Origin: Cucurbitaria berberidis CBS 394.84
Taxonomy: Eukaryota > Ascomycota > Dothideomycetes > Pleosporales > Cucurbitariaceae
Assembly (NCBI RefSeq): GCF_010015615.1
Contig: NW_024468936.1
Coordinates: 3,753,749-3,817,748 of the forward strand
Reading direction: 5' to 3'
Length of the DNA: 64,000 bases
Below, piece after piece: positions 10,599 to 21,979 of this stretch. The notes under the pieces were generated by a model that was given only the letters and a program-made list of their open reading frames with translations, searched no databases and was not told where the DNA came from. A program made the translations under genes and the position numbers. Position 1 is the first letter of the stretch. Each line of letters begins with the position of its first letter.

Positions 10599-11377
10599 AT
10601 GTTTGCCCTCATTCTGTTCCTCGCGTTCCTTCTCCCTTTCATCCACGCTACCGAGCCAAAGTCTAGGACCGTCAACCCAGACCTCAATGCCCGCCTCAAG
10701 CTGGCCGCTACCAACTTCGACCGCCAAGCTCTGTTAACCAAGGACAGCGATTGGTGGTACGACTTCGATAATCACCCAAACTACAACAGTGCCGTCGGCG
10801 CAGTCATCACTGCGGATGCCGCATCATTCCCAGCTCTCACCAACCTTGGTATAAGTATTGCACTGCTGAAGCTTGCACCCTGTGGCATGCTACCACCGCA
10901 CTTCCATCCCCGAGCAACAAATCTGGTCACCGCGATCACAGGCAATACAACATCGTGGATGATTGGGGAGAATGGAGTGAAGACTATTAGGGTTAACCTG
11001 ACACCTATGCGCATGACGATCTTCCCTCAAGGCAGTCTACATGTCATGCAGAACAACGGTACGTATAGGTCTCCAAGCACACACACCCAACCTATCACAT
11101 CGATCATTTCCAGTCAAAACTTGTTCGTAGGGCTGATGAATCAATAGACTGTGAGCCTGCGCTTCTCCTCAGCGCACTCAACAGTGATGACAGCGGCACA
11201 GACAACATCATGCCTAGCCTCTGGACCGTCCCGCAAGACATCATTCGAGCTGGTCTTGGCAATCCTACCATTAACACGGAAGACTTAGGCAAGGACATTC
11301 CCAAGGTGGGAACCGGTGCGATAATGGGCAGTGCAGAGTGCCAACAAAGGTGTGGGATCTTGCACGGGAAAGAGTAA
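10599..11377 (+). CDS. secreted cupin, germin/spherulin-like (229 aa, 2 exons)
   Basis: Exons are 10599-11058 and 11148-11377, separated by an 89-nt intron (GTACGT..ATAG) that rejoins HVMQNN to DCEPALLLSALNS. Residues 1-17 (MFALILFLAFLLPFIHA) are a good signal peptide, so the protein is probably secreted. The single cupin barrel shows motif 1 as PPHFHPRATNLVTAITGN and motif 2 as FPQGSLHVMQNN. The two His of motif 1 and the His of motif 2 are metal-ligand candidates. In most germin-like proteins a Glu follows RAT as the fourth ligand; here it is Asn. Known relatives include spherulin-1 and oxalate oxidase/superoxide dismutase-type germins, but enzyme activity cannot be inferred. The start at 10599 was chosen because it begins the signal peptide. 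The gene faces the Zn2Cys6 gene tail to tail. Confidence 0.88.
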
Positions 11378-11989
11378 GCTGTGGTGGGATGGCGAAGGGG
11401 ATTGGAGGGGTGGCGTGCTGAATTCTGTGTTCGACATGGTGGCTCTGAGTTCCTGTTTTGAAGGCTTTATGTTCTGATGGGCTCATGAATTATGGTGTGT
11501 ATTGGTAGACGTAAACTCGAAAGAAAAGTCCTTATATGAATGGTTAGAGTAGTTGACGTTGCTCGTCCTTGAATTTCTTAGTGTCAAGAGCAACAGGCTG
11601 GTCGCCAGGAGCGAAGATGCGTTAAGGCGTTAAGATATAGGAATGTGTAATACAGATGCCAAAGAAAGATACATCTTTATCGTTGACCTCGATGCTTGAC
11701 ATCGCTATCTCATGATGTTGCAGCCAAGAGAATCCATATGCCTCTTAATCGCACGCTTGACTCATTTACCCTGGCGACCAGCTTTCGGGTTGTGAGACCT
11801 TTTATAAAAACGCGTCAGTACCCCGACCGAACGAGCCCAGAATAGATGTCTCACCCTCCCAAGGGAGGTTGCATACTGGAAATGTGGTAGATTCATATAA
11901 AGTGACAAGGCCTCATCGCCCCCGCCCTGCCATCGTACTGATGTATAGAAATCAATTATCCTATGACCTTAGATCTAGCGATAGTGCTA
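11378..11989. other. convergent intergenic region
   Basis: About 610 bp between the 3' ends of the cupin and transcription-factor genes. No credible frame; probably two 3' UTRs. Confidence 0.45.
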
Positions 11990-13913
11990 CTATTGTGTCT
12001 CGTTCGAAAGGTTCACGTTCGAAAAGACCAAATCAGGCCCTTCTCCAGCGAGCTTTGACGACATCATTGTTATAACATCTTCAGACCATCGAAATGCATC
12101 TACCATTTGATAGTCCAAGAGCGAATTTAAGCCTCTAACGATCCACTCTTGCACATCAGGGGTGCAATACTCAAAGGCCAAGACGAAGCTCAAACCCGTA
12201 TGGAACGCGCCTATCGGTTTAGTGGCCCAAGCATCCTCCCAAGTCTTACAGATCTGAAGAGCGACCGACCGGCACTCGGATTCAAGGTCATAGATGGCCG
12301 GATCAAAGGGTGGTAGCAGTCGCATCATGATCTTGTTGGTCAAGATCAGGACAGACCAGAAGCAGTTGTACGCGGTCATATCGCTCCAGTTGTTGAAATG
12401 ATAGCTTGTGTGAATCGGACTTTGCTCCTCCATCGTGGCGAATTCGCACATAGTGGTGCCATTGGCAAGCTTAGCATCCATATGGGTCCCTAAATTACAG
12501 AGCGCGTCTTTGAGGTCCTGTACTTTGTGTAACAAGGCTATCCGAGCGGGTAGGTACAAACATATATCTGCGTTGACCGAGCACGGTGTGTCTACAGGCT
12601 GTAACTTGCTAAGGAGATCAAAACTATCAAAGCTATCGGGTGAGAAATCCAGCGATGGGAAAGTGTCAGAGAGTTGGCCACCAAGCGGCTCACGGCGATT
12701 ACTCCTAAGATGATGCTCCATGGTGTCCATGGATGGGAAGGTAGCCTGGCTCCTCAACTGCTTCAGATCGTGAAAGATGCCCGGAAGTTCCGCCATGTAT
12801 TGCATCAGATCCGTGTGTAGGCAGTCGTCGAATCCAAGTCCGCTTTTGTCGAACGCTATGTTCCGCCATTCAGGTGAGATGAGAAAACATTCCTCTCGCT
12901 CGTATATAGAGGTGACGATTATGCCGCCTCGGTTGAAACGTAGTATTTCCTTTGCAAACGGATCTCGGTACTTTTCAGGGCCTTGCAGCTCCATCAATCG
13001 ACCTGCGCCGCCTACGTGAGCCAAGTAGCGGTTCCCTACTCTTGGTCCCGCCAGTGCCTCTACTAAGCCAAGGAGTACCGACGCGCAGAGGGTGTTGGTA
13101 GACAGGCCCTGCTGGGGGTCTTCCAGGCTTGACTGCAACGTCTTGATCGCTCGAATATACAGCTCCGGAGACACAATCTCATTTGACATCTTCTTGTGGA
13201 TGAGCGAAGTGTGTGCGTTGGCCAGGACAGCTACCGCTGCGTCGAGTGCTGCATTGTGTCCGATCCTCGCAGGGACCTCTCGGATAAACCGTCCAAACAC
13301 AGACATGCGGTGTCCAGCACCACCTGTAGTAATCGCTACGATCAGGGCTCGAGCAAGTTCATGATGCTGAGACGGCGAGGGCTGTCTAAGGAGGGGAGAT
13401 TTTGGAGGGCTTAGGCTGGTTGAACTTGACCGCCGTGACGTTTTTGTCTGAGGCCTACAGCCTTTGTGCGAAATCCTGAATTTATGAAGGACCGATCCAT
13501 TTTCCGCAAATTTCTCGTTCAGCTGTGTCAGACTTCTATAGCGCTGGTCTGCTGCTTGTGTCAGTGACATGATTTCTTCTGCACAAGCCAAAAGCCTACC
13601 TAGTGCCGCAGGACTGTTGTCTTCTCGGACCACAGTGGCGCCAAGATTTAGTCTGGGTCCGAGATCTTTGAATGTATGGCGCGCAGGAGGGCCTGGACAG
13701 CATTTCCCATTTTTCTGGCAGTTCAAACAATGCGGCCAGTTTTCGTCTTGTTTGCAGGTTAGTCTTGGACGTTGATGAGATGTGCGAGCCGGGTCCTACC
13801 GCATTCTACAGTTAATTAGTCGATGTGTGATTGACTCACGGCTGGGAAAGCTACTCACTGATCTTTCTCTTTCGACAAATGCCGCATCCAGTACTTTTTG
13901 GGACGCCCACCAT
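11990..13913 (-). CDS. Zn(II)2Cys6 fungal transcription factor (605 aa, 3 exons with a 6-nt micro-exon)
   Basis: Exons on the minus strand: 13913-13859 (55 nt), 13805-13800 (6 nt) and 13746-11990. Both introns are 53 nt with good GT..AG ends and branch sites (GACTAATTAAC; GACTAACC). The joined N-terminus reads MVGVPKSTGCGICRKRKI, then KC from the micro-exon, then DENWPHCLNC, then QKNGKCCPG. This gives the zinc cluster Cx2Cx6Cx6Cx2Cx6C, with six Cys binding two zinc ions. Skipping the micro-exon loses the third Cys, which is the reason for this model. Residues about 60-125 hold a linker with Ser/Pro-rich basic text. The rest is helical, like the fungal-specific regulatory domain of this family (LARALIVAITTGG, LLGLVEALAGPRVGNRYL, HVGGAGRLMELQGP). 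It should be a nuclear DNA-binding regulator. The target is unknown; the neighbouring secreted cupin is a possible but untested one. Confidence 0.88.
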
Positions 13914-15480
13914 GCTCGACAACGCAAGCCTTCCTGACAGTTGGCAAGAGGCAATAGGTCACACGATGATAAATCAAACACACTATAAACTTTGGAAAAA
14001 GGGTATAAAGGCCAAAGTCATCACGGATGCATTTCGGGACCCATGTGGTTCCTAGAAGTGATGGTGAAGAAGGCAGAATTTCCGTCTCCGTCACCCTTCC
14101 CGGACGCGGTGGTAGATGCTAGTAGCGGGCAAGGCCTGGGCACCCGAGGCCCGTTCCTGGCATCCTGGACTGGCGGTGGACGGCGTGGACGGGTGTACTG
14201 TACTGAGTAAAGGCCTCATGTCTCAGGCTCACGTGTTCGCAGCATGCATCCTCTTCTGGCTAGCCATGGAACGGCAAAGGAAAGGTGGGTGCGGACAGAT
14301 ACGAGACCAGGATTGGACAATATGGTGAAGCGCTACACGCGGACTGCGAGATGGTCGGAAATTGCTGCCCATGTCGTCACCATGCGTGCGCATAGGCAAA
14401 AAGCCCCATCCGACGACGCACCAGCACTAGCGAACATTGCCTCGACCACCTCATCCCATCAGGCCAGCTACTCAGAGCATCGCCAGCCTCGGGCGCAGCA
14501 GCACCACTTCATACCAGGGCTCACAAACCACTCGGAGATATGCGAAAACCTGCCGTCTCAACGGCCGCTAGACGTGCTGCCTTTGATGTGGACTTACTAC
14601 TCTATTCTACGTACCCATCTCGGCAGTCGTTGTCTACAAGAATGACGGCTCGTCTTCGTTTCTACAATGCAACATAGGCACTGCTCGCGAACGCTTGAAT
14701 CAAAGGTTCAACTTGCTGTAGCGTTTAGCCCTATCGAGGTACGTATGATCCAAGTTCCCCCTCTGTCGCACGATTGCCAAGCCGTGCTCCTTCTCACATG
14801 GCTGTCTCTGCATCCTTCGACGAATTCCCACCGCCATAGGACACACTTGATTTCGCGCGACCAATCTCAAACATGGCAGCGTTGCCCTGTTCAGCAAGGG
14901 ACCACTTCCCCGCGTGTATATCGAGGCTCAATGCCCCACAACGGCAGCAGCACCGCACACTGACTAAAAATAGCTTGATAAGCCACCCAATATAGCCCCA
15001 AAATATCAGTTCCTCATTTGTCCCGTGTCTTGTTGGCTAGGGTAAGCAAGTCCTATGTACCTTGTTGCAAGCCTGATAGCTGTTGGAGATCTCGATGCTT
15101 CTCCCATCCGAGAATAATGGCGCACAGCCATGATTTCCTACAGTAATGTGGCGGATGACGGGGCGGTGCTGAGGGAACAGGATGGGATCAAACCTCATAG
15201 TCCATCTCTTGGAATGCATGGTTGCTTGGAGAAGACGTGGATTCAGGTTGTTCGTGAAATATGGAACAAGGAGAAGAGCCGATGGAAAAAATGAATCGAC
15301 ATCACGTAGCCGAGTGTCAGGCAAAACATGGATGGATGGGCCCGCATGGAACAGTTTGTGAGTGCCAGCGTTATAAACAAGCCTGCCATTCTGGTTGGAT
15401 ATCGTGTAGTTGAAGTAGATAAAGCGCCTTTAAATGCTGTGAATGTGAACGCCGCCCAATGAATGATAGTGAGAAGTCGC
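13914..15480. other. 1.57 kb intergenic, no supported gene
   Basis: Upstream of the regulator and downstream of IMP3. Plus-strand frames at 14,244-14,645 (133 codons) and 14,667-14,963 (98 codons) are open but low-complexity and lack any family trait, so they are not called. The region probably includes the regulator's promoter. Confidence 0.4.
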
Positions 15481-16157
15481 CTATAGCGCCTCAAGTTCGA
15501 AGTCGTCCAGCTTGTCGCGGTACTTCATGATGTTCCGCTTGATCTTGGACGAGTCGACCCAAGTCACAAAATCTTCCATATTCCTGGTGTTGGTTAGCCA
15601 CGGCCATGTTCGCAGACAATTCCAGTCATTACTCACCGAGTGACAAGATATGCAGGATCCGTAACAACGTCGGTCCCAACTCGGACATGGCCCTGCTCGA
15701 TGGTGTGCACAGCAGCCTGGACGTGGTCGGCCATGCGTAGCCTCGTCATGACGACGGGCAGTCTTCTCCGCGCAAAAGCCGATACGGTGAGCTTGTTTTC
15801 AACGTCGCTGAGCTTGCCTCTGCCGCCACCACCGGTGCCTAGTATTCCCATGTCGTATAGCTTCTCTAGCATCAGGTCTTCGTGTTTGCGGCGAAAGGGG
15901 TCCGCGGGATCGAGGTTGGCGAGCTTATGGGCAAGTTGGCGCATGGAGCCACACAGTTGGTTGTACTTGCGATAGTCGTCGCGGCCTTGGATGGCATATC
16001 GTCGCATTACGGCTGCTTCCCTGTGGTCATTGTCGGATTTGTACGTGTTGAAGTCGACCTAGTAAGAGGTTAGGGTGCGGTTGGGAGAGACAGTGGATAG
16101 GGGCGCATCTACCTTCTTGAGCAGCTTCTGCTCATGGTGCTTGAGTTTGCGCACCAT
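15481..16157 (-). CDS. IMP3: U3 small nucleolar ribonucleoprotein IMP3 (189 aa, 3 exons)
   Basis: Component of the Mpp10-Imp3-Imp4 part of the nucleolar SSU processome, which helps U3 snoRNA base-pair with pre-rRNA for 18S maturation. Exons on the minus strand: 16157-16113, 16058-15637 and 15583-15481. Introns are 54 and 53 nt. The protein starts MVRKLKHHEQKLLKK, continues into VDFNTYKSDNDHREA, has the RRYAIQGRDDYRKYN segment, and carries an S4-like RNA-binding domain at about 120-165 (RRLPVVMTRLRMADHVQAAV, GHVRVGTDVVTDPAYLVTR). The last exon, found by joining CG|GTGAGT to CAG|GAAT, supplies NMEDFVTWVDSSKIK and ends FELEAL. Length agrees with yeast IMP3 (about 183 aa). It is head to head with HIS7, 261 bp apart. 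Confidence 0.96.
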
Positions 16158-16418
16158 TCTAGCGGGCGGGCGGGAGGCTCGTTCTTGTCTTGAGGCGTAG
16201 TAGCGTCGAGGATATCAGAAACCAAAAGTTGAGGCTCCGAACATTTTCCCCGACGCGCTAGCAGCTAGCGCTATCGTCACTGCCCCTCCAATGACGGACG
16301 GCGGGGGTGGCTTCGTACAAATTTCCAGTTCCATTCAAGTGACTCAAGACGACGCCTAAGTCTCGACTCCCATGAGCTTTGCTGATTTTACCGTCGAACC
16401 CTCCTTCCACAACACACG
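16158..16418. promoter_or_regulatory. shared divergent promoter IMP3 / HIS7
   Basis: 261 bp between two opposing start codons, so both core promoters must lie within it. No TATA box is obvious; the HIS7 side is C/A-rich just before the ATG (ccacaacacacg), typical of fungal leaders. Confidence 0.55.
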
Positions 16419-18195
16419 ATGCCGACCGTTCACTTGCTAGACTATGTCGCCGGCAATGTCCGCTCGCTTGTCAATGCCATTGAGAAGGTGGGCTACACGG
16501 TGGCATGGGTCAAGTCGCCCGCCGATGTTCCCTCCGCAGAGGTACTACGCTCGCTTCCTTTGCGGCTGCATACCAATTGACAAGCGCTGATAGAGATGCG
16601 CCCATAGAAACTCATTATTCCTGGCGTCGGCCACTTCGGCCACTGCCTCTCGCAGCTCGAGAAAGCAGGCTACACCGAGCCAATTCGCGAACACATCAAG
16701 GCCGGGAAGCCCTTTATGGGAATATGTGTCGGGATCCAGGCACTATTCGAGGGGTCAGAAGAAGACCCACAGGTCAAAGGACTCGGAGTGATTCCATATA
16801 GGCTTCGAAAGTTTGACGACAAGGACAAGAGTGTGCCGCACATTGGATGGAATAGCGCAAACACTTCACGTACCGGCCAGGTCACAGACGAGTCGCTCTA
16901 TGGGCTACGACCGACGTCCAAGTACTACTATGTCCACTCATATGCGGCGCCTTACGAAGAAGGCAAGTTGGAGCGGGATGGATGGTCGGTCGCAACCGCA
17001 CGCTATGGCGATGAAGAGTTTGTCGGCGCAGTAGCCAAGGACAATATATTTGCGACACAGTTTCACCCCGAGAAGAGTGGAGCTGCCGGCCTACGCGTTC
17101 TCAAGGCCTTCTTGGATGGGAATAAATCTCAGAAGCTGCCTCAAAAGCCAACAGCAGCCGCCACCACCAGAGAGGGTCTGACAAGGCGCGTCATTGCGTG
17201 TCTCGATGTGCGGACCAACGACTCGGGTGATCTCGTGGTGACCAAAGGCGATCAGTATGATGTCCGAGAGAAAGAGGGAGCAGGCAATGCCGTTAGAAAT
17301 TTGGGCAAGCCAGTGGACATGGCCAAGAAATATTACGAACAAGGTGCCGATGAAGTCACGTTTCTCAACATCACATCCTTCCGTAACTGCCCTGTGGCCG
17401 ACACGCCAATGCTAGAGATCCTTCGACGGACGAGCGAGACTGTCTTCGTACCATTAACAATAGGCGGTGGCATACGCGACACAGTAGACACGGACGGAAC
17501 AAAAATCTCGGCCCTCGATATCGCTACAATGTACTTCAAGTCTGGCGCCGACAAAGTAAGCATAGGCTCTGATGCTGTCACGGCAGCCGAGGAATACTAT
17601 GCGAGAGGTAGCAAATTGGCGGGCAACACGGCGATAGAGACCATCTCCGCGGCCTACGGCAACCAAGCAGTCGTCATCAGCGTCGACCCGAAGCGCGTCT
17701 ACGTCTCCTCACCACAAGACACACCCCACCACACTATCCAGACTATAACACCAGGCCCTAGAGGCGAAGAGTACTGCTGGTATCAGTGCACCATCAAAGG
17801 TGGGCGCGAGGGACGAGACTTCGATGTCCGGCAACTGGTCACTGCCGTGGAAGCCATGGGAGCCGGAGAGATCTTGCTCAACTGCATAGACAAGGATGGC
17901 AGCAATAGCGGGTTTGATCTTGAACTCATCAACGATGTAAAAGAGGCGATCAAGATCCCCGTCATTGCGAGTAGCGGAGCCGGCCATCCGGGTCATTTCG
18001 AGGAGGTGTTTGCGCAGACGCGGACAGATGCTGCGCTGGGTGCTGGAATGGTGAGTCCCTTTTCGGACGATAAGTTGAGAGAGCATAGTCACTGACCGAT
18101 TACAGTTTCACAGAGGAGAGTATACGGTCAAGCAGGTCAAGGATTACCTGCAAGACAAGGGACAATTGGTGAGGCCCTTTGAGGATGAGTTATGA
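16419..18195 (+). CDS. HIS7: imidazole glycerol phosphate synthase, fused HisH-HisF (551 aa, 3 exons)
   Basis: Bifunctional enzyme of histidine biosynthesis. The glutaminase half releases ammonia, and the cyclase half uses it to convert PRFAR to imidazole glycerol phosphate and AICAR. Exons are 16419-16541, 16608-18050 and 18106-18195, with introns of 66 and 55 nt. The class I amidotransferase domain (about 1-210) has PGVGHFG, the nucleophile elbow GICVGIQ (Cys81) and FHPEKSG (His194, Glu196). The HisF barrel (about 230-551) has RVIACLDVRTND, VPLTIGGGIRD, ADKVSIGSDAV, LLNCIDKDGSNSG and IPVIASSGAG. The last exon gives FHRGEYTVKQVKDYL and ends FEDEL. Length matches yeast HIS7 (552 aa). All key residues are present, so the gene looks functional. 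It is convergent with DIM1, 195 bp apart. Confidence 0.97.
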
Positions 18196-18390
18196 TTGGT
18201 GTAGTCGCAATAGAGTGCCCAGAACTGCTGGCAGATACTAGATGCCACGCGCAAATAAACATGATATCCCAACCCACAACTCCAATGCCATGCTTTTTGG
18301 TATACCCCAATGCCAACATGCTTCGTAACCCGCAAACGCCGTGATATGCACATTTCTGTTCCAGGTCAATGCCCAGGACCGGCGCACTAT

Positions 18391-19530
18391 CTAACTAAAG
18401 TGTATGCCCTCCTGGTTGAAAGCATACAGCATCTTGAGGAAATCGCCCTCGTCACACAGTCTAGCTCTCTTGTCTGCAAGCTGCGTGTCATCCTCCAACA
18501 CTTTCCGCACCTTCTCCCGCACAAGCTCGCTAACCCTCCCCTTCTTCTTTCTGTTGACGCCGTTGACTTTCTTGGCGGCCTGCATCTGCTTGAAGAAATC
18601 CGGCAGCTCATCGTCGGGGTCGTCGGGATCAGAGAATCCTTCAAACTCGTCTTCGCCGTCGACATCCATTGTCTCTGCGTTGGTCGTGACTTGGTTGGGA
18701 TCGAGCGGCGAGTCGTCGAGCGGGATATTGTTCTGCGCGCAGTACAGGCGGTAGTTGCTCGCAAGTAGTTCGACCACAGCAGATGTTCCTAGAAAGCCAG
18801 CGCGCAGTGTCCTATTCTTACGCACGAACGCAATCCTCAACAGACCATCCCACTCGTCGTAGGCAATCTGTGGCCGCGGAACCTTGGGCTCAATCCGCAC
18901 CACGTTGCTCTCCACCTGCGGCGGAGGATTGAAGTTGTTCCGTCCCACCTTCATGATGTGACTGACCTTGGCCCACATTTGCACATTCACCGACAGCCTG
19001 CTGTATAGCTTCTCGCCTGGTTTTGCGAAAAGTCGCATCGCAAACTCGCGCTGAAACATGAGTATACACGACCGTGGCGGGTTGGGTAGCGAGAGGAGTT
19101 TGAAGACCAAAGGACTCGAGATCTGATACGGTGTATTCGATATACACACATCGAAATGCGGCAGCTCCGTCTTGATCACATCGCCCAACATGACCTTTAA
19201 TCGTTTGCCCTCGGCCGTCCCTTGGACACGTTTGGTCAACTCGGCCGCCATGCGAGGATCCATTTCCACCGCGGTGACGGCTTTGGCAGCTTTCAGTATC
19301 AACACTGTCAAATTGCCAGTTCCGGGACCGACCTCAAGAACATGATCAGACTGCTTGAGATGCGCTTTTTGCACGATTGCGCTGGCCACGCCCGGGTTCT
19401 TCAGGATATGCTGACCGAGGTCTTTGTCCATCTTGAAGATTGAATGCGCGGCCGATGCTTTTGCCGAGGGTTTGGAGTAGGGCGAGGCGTCGGCCGCGCC
19501 ATTCGTGCGTTTTCGCTTGTCTTTTGGCAT
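18391..19530 (-). CDS. DIM1: 18S rRNA adenine dimethyltransferase (379 aa)
   Basis: SAM-dependent KsgA/Dim1 enzyme that dimethylates two adjacent adenines near the 3' end of 18S rRNA during 40S maturation. Intronless, beginning MPKDKRKRTNG. SAM-binding motif I is VLEVGPGTGNLT (64-75), the acidic motif II residue is in AVEMDPRM (about 88-94), and the catalytic motif IV is SNTPYQISSP (131-140), as in eukaryotic Dim1. RNA-contact segments MFQREFAMRLFAKPG and NNFNPPPQVESNVVRI follow. At 379 aa it is longer than yeast Dim1 (318). The extra length is mainly an acidic insert at about 285-310 (DEFEGFSDPDDPDDELPDF) and a basic N-terminal extension. It is head to head with APN1. Confidence 0.96.
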   Translation of the reverse strand: MPKDKRKRTNGAADASPYSKPSAKASAAHSIFKMDKDLGQHILKNPGVASAIVQKAHLKQSDHVLEVGPGTGNLTVLILKAAKAVTAVEMDPRMAAELTKRVQGTAEGKRLKVMLGDVIKTELPHFDVCISNTPYQISSPLVFKLLSLPNPPRSCILMFQREFAMRLFAKPGEKLYSRLSVNVQMWAKVSHIMKVGRNNFNPPPQVESNVVRIEPKVPRPQIAYDEWDGLLRIAFVRKNRTLRAGFLGTSAVVELLASNYRLYCAQNNIPLDDSPLDPNQVTTNAETMDVDGEDEFEGFSDPDDPDDELPDFFKQMQAAKKVNGVNRKKKGRVSELVREKVRKVLEDDTQLADKRARLCDEGDFLKMLYAFNQEGIHFS

Positions 19531-19953
19531 GGTGGGGAGGGTGTGGTGGGTTCCAAGGGCCGTGGCAGTGTTGATGTTGGGATGTGGCGGAACATTTTAA
19601 GAAATTTGGTGGGGACGACGACGGCTGCTCGTGCACGTGAGCTGGCGCCAAAGCTCGACGCGTCTCTACATGCCATGCGATGAAAGCCACGCACGGCTTT
19701 GGTCATAAGCTCATCTAACTCGCAGCGGCCTTTTGTTCTCTGCGAATCGCATCTAAGATGCTTCCAAGCAGCTGGAGATGGTAGTGCCATTGTAATCATC
19801 TACTTGGAGCGGGAGGCTTCCTACTGCCCTCATAGCCTCCTGGCTCGTGCGCCAAAGCTCAGCCGACGCGTCTCTGCATGACGCTGCTCAATGCGTGCAA
19901 ATACGCATCAACTACAGTTGCACTGGTCTCTTCAAGTTCCGGACGTCGTGCGC
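19531..19953. promoter_or_regulatory. divergent promoter region DIM1 / APN1
   Basis: Holds the 5' ends of two divergent genes. An in-frame ATG at 19891 could extend APN1 by 21 residues. No specific operator was recognised. Confidence 0.45.
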
Positions 19954-21979
19954 ATGATACTCTCGTCGAAGCTCTCGCTATCCAAGTCTGCTCCCTCTTT
20001 GCGCAGTGGCTCTTTTGCTAAGATTGCTTGCCACCGCTTCCTCGCGCTAAACGCTCACTCGACACTCTCCAAGTCCCGCAACAATTGCACTCAAAGTTCG
20101 AGACTGTATATTGTCGCCCCCGAGACTCTGAGATCAAGAATTGACGCAGGTCCTGCTCTCTTGCGTCCAATCTCATCTAACGACACCGCAACTAGAAGCT
20201 ACTTTAGGGACAGCCTCCTCAACGCGCGCTCTCACCTTAGACCGGGTGCCTCTCACCTTCACCCAGGATCGTTAGCGACCATTGCCTACCTAAGTGAGCC
20301 TTGCCTTTACCAGCATCAGTCATACACCAACCTCTGCGCTACCACACCATCTGCACTCCCAACTACACACATGATGGCGAAGAAGCTCCCCAAAACGACT
20401 TCAGACTCATCGCTCTCACCTCTTCCTAGCAACTTTGCGTCCGTAACCGAGCAAGTCTCTTTCGAGACGAGAGTGAGCGGCAAGAAGCGGAAGGCGGAAA
20501 CTACCATTGATGCCACCAAGCGAATCAAGAAGGCTCCAGCTCCAAGTGACAAACCAGAAGACGCCGTTGCAGGTGCTGAAGCGACACCTCGACCCAAGAG
20601 ACGCGCGACAAAGGAAGCCATTGTCAAGGAAGAAACGATCGATGATAGAGACAATGGCAAGACCCTTATACGCAACAATAAGAGCGAGGACGAGAGTGGA
20701 GATGATGGGGCCAAGGTCAAGAAGACAACCACTCGCAAGACCAGAAATGTGAAGAACATGGCACCGATCGCGGAACGTACCAAGGACACTAAGCTACGCG
20801 TCGGCGCTCACGTTAGTAGTGCAGGAGGTAAGACACTCTCTGCCCACAGGCTCCTCCACAGCAGGGAAATAGACTAACGCGGACCGGCCGATCGTCGATT
20901 AGGTGTGCAGAATGCCATTGTCAATCTCATATCCATTGGGTAAGTGCAGTATCCTTTACTATCATACCAAGCTAAACCTAACATCAACTAGCGGCAACGC
21001 ATTCGCCATGTTCTTGAAGAACCACAAGAAATGGGAAAGCAAAGATTTGGACCCTGAGCATGCAAACCTCTTCATCGACAGGTGCAAGGAGAATAGCATC
21101 TGCGCTGCCGACTGCTGTCTACCCCATGGCTCTTATCTCGTCAACCTTGCCCATCCAGACCCCGAACGCAAGAAGCAGGCCTATGGTTCCTTTCTCAATG
21201 ATCTAACACGCTGCCACAAGCTCGGCATACGGCTATACAACTTCCACCCTGGCAACGCTAATGCGACCACTCGCGAGGAAGGTATCAAGCTTATCGCCGA
21301 GAATATCAACCAGGCCCACAAGGACCCCGCAACCGGCGGTGTCATTACTGTGCTCGAAACCATGGCGTCCCTCGGGAACACCATAGGCGGCACCTTCAAA
21401 GACCTCGCTGCCATCATTGAGCTCGTCAAAGACCAGAGCCGTGTAGGTGTCTGCCTAGACACTTGCCACGTTTTCGCTGCCGGTTACGACCTCCGCACGC
21501 GTGAAACATACGCTCAGACCATGGAGAAGTTCGACAAGGAGATTGGGTTTGAATATCTCAAAGCTTTCCACATCAATGACAGCAAGGCCCCGCTCTCGAG
21601 CCATCGTGATCTCCATGCCCGCATCGGCACGGGCTATCTCGGCCTTCGTGCCTTCCACAACATTGTCAACGACGAGCGCTTTCACGGCCTTCCAATGGTA
21701 CTTGAAACTCCAGTCGATGTTATTGGTGAAGATGGAAAGAAGACCGAGGACAAGGGTATCTGGGCTCGGGAGATCAAGATGCTTGAAAGGCTCGTTGGTA
21801 TGGACGTTGAGTCCAACGAGTTTAAGGAGCTGGAAGCCAAACTTCAAGAAGAGGGCACGGCTGAGCGCGACCGCATCGGCGGTCAGGTGGAGCGCAAGAA
21901 AATCAAAGATGCAAATCCGAAGAGGACGAGGGCCAAGAAGCAGATCGAGAGTGAGGATGTGGATGACATGGAAGACTAA
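19954..21979 (+). CDS. APN1: AP endonuclease, endonuclease IV family (about 632 aa, 3 exons)
   Basis: Base-excision repair enzyme that cuts 5' of abasic sites, with three metal ions at the active site. Exons are 19954-20827, 20903-20939 (37 nt) and 20992-21979, with introns of 75 and 52 nt. The splices rejoin LRVGAHVSSAG-GVQNAIVNLISIG-GNAFAMFLKNHKKW. The barrel domain spans about 307-570 with LPHGSYLVNLA, NFHPGN, VLETMA, CLDTCHVFAAGYD, FHINDSKAPL, DLHARIGTG and VLETPVDVI, which carry the His/Glu/Asp ligands. The N-terminal 300 residues are extra relative to Apn1 of yeast. They include an Arg/Ser-rich stretch that could target mitochondria and a GKKRKAE-type nuclear signal, and another basic signal lies at the C-terminus (KDANPKRTRAKKQ). 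The start is uncertain: ATGs at 19891, 19954 and 20371 are all in frame. Confidence 0.93.

Noticed and set aside
14244..14645. 133-codon plus-strand frame
   Set aside because: No family features, no intron support and low-complexity His/Gln/Ser text; it may be chance in a GC-balanced spacer.
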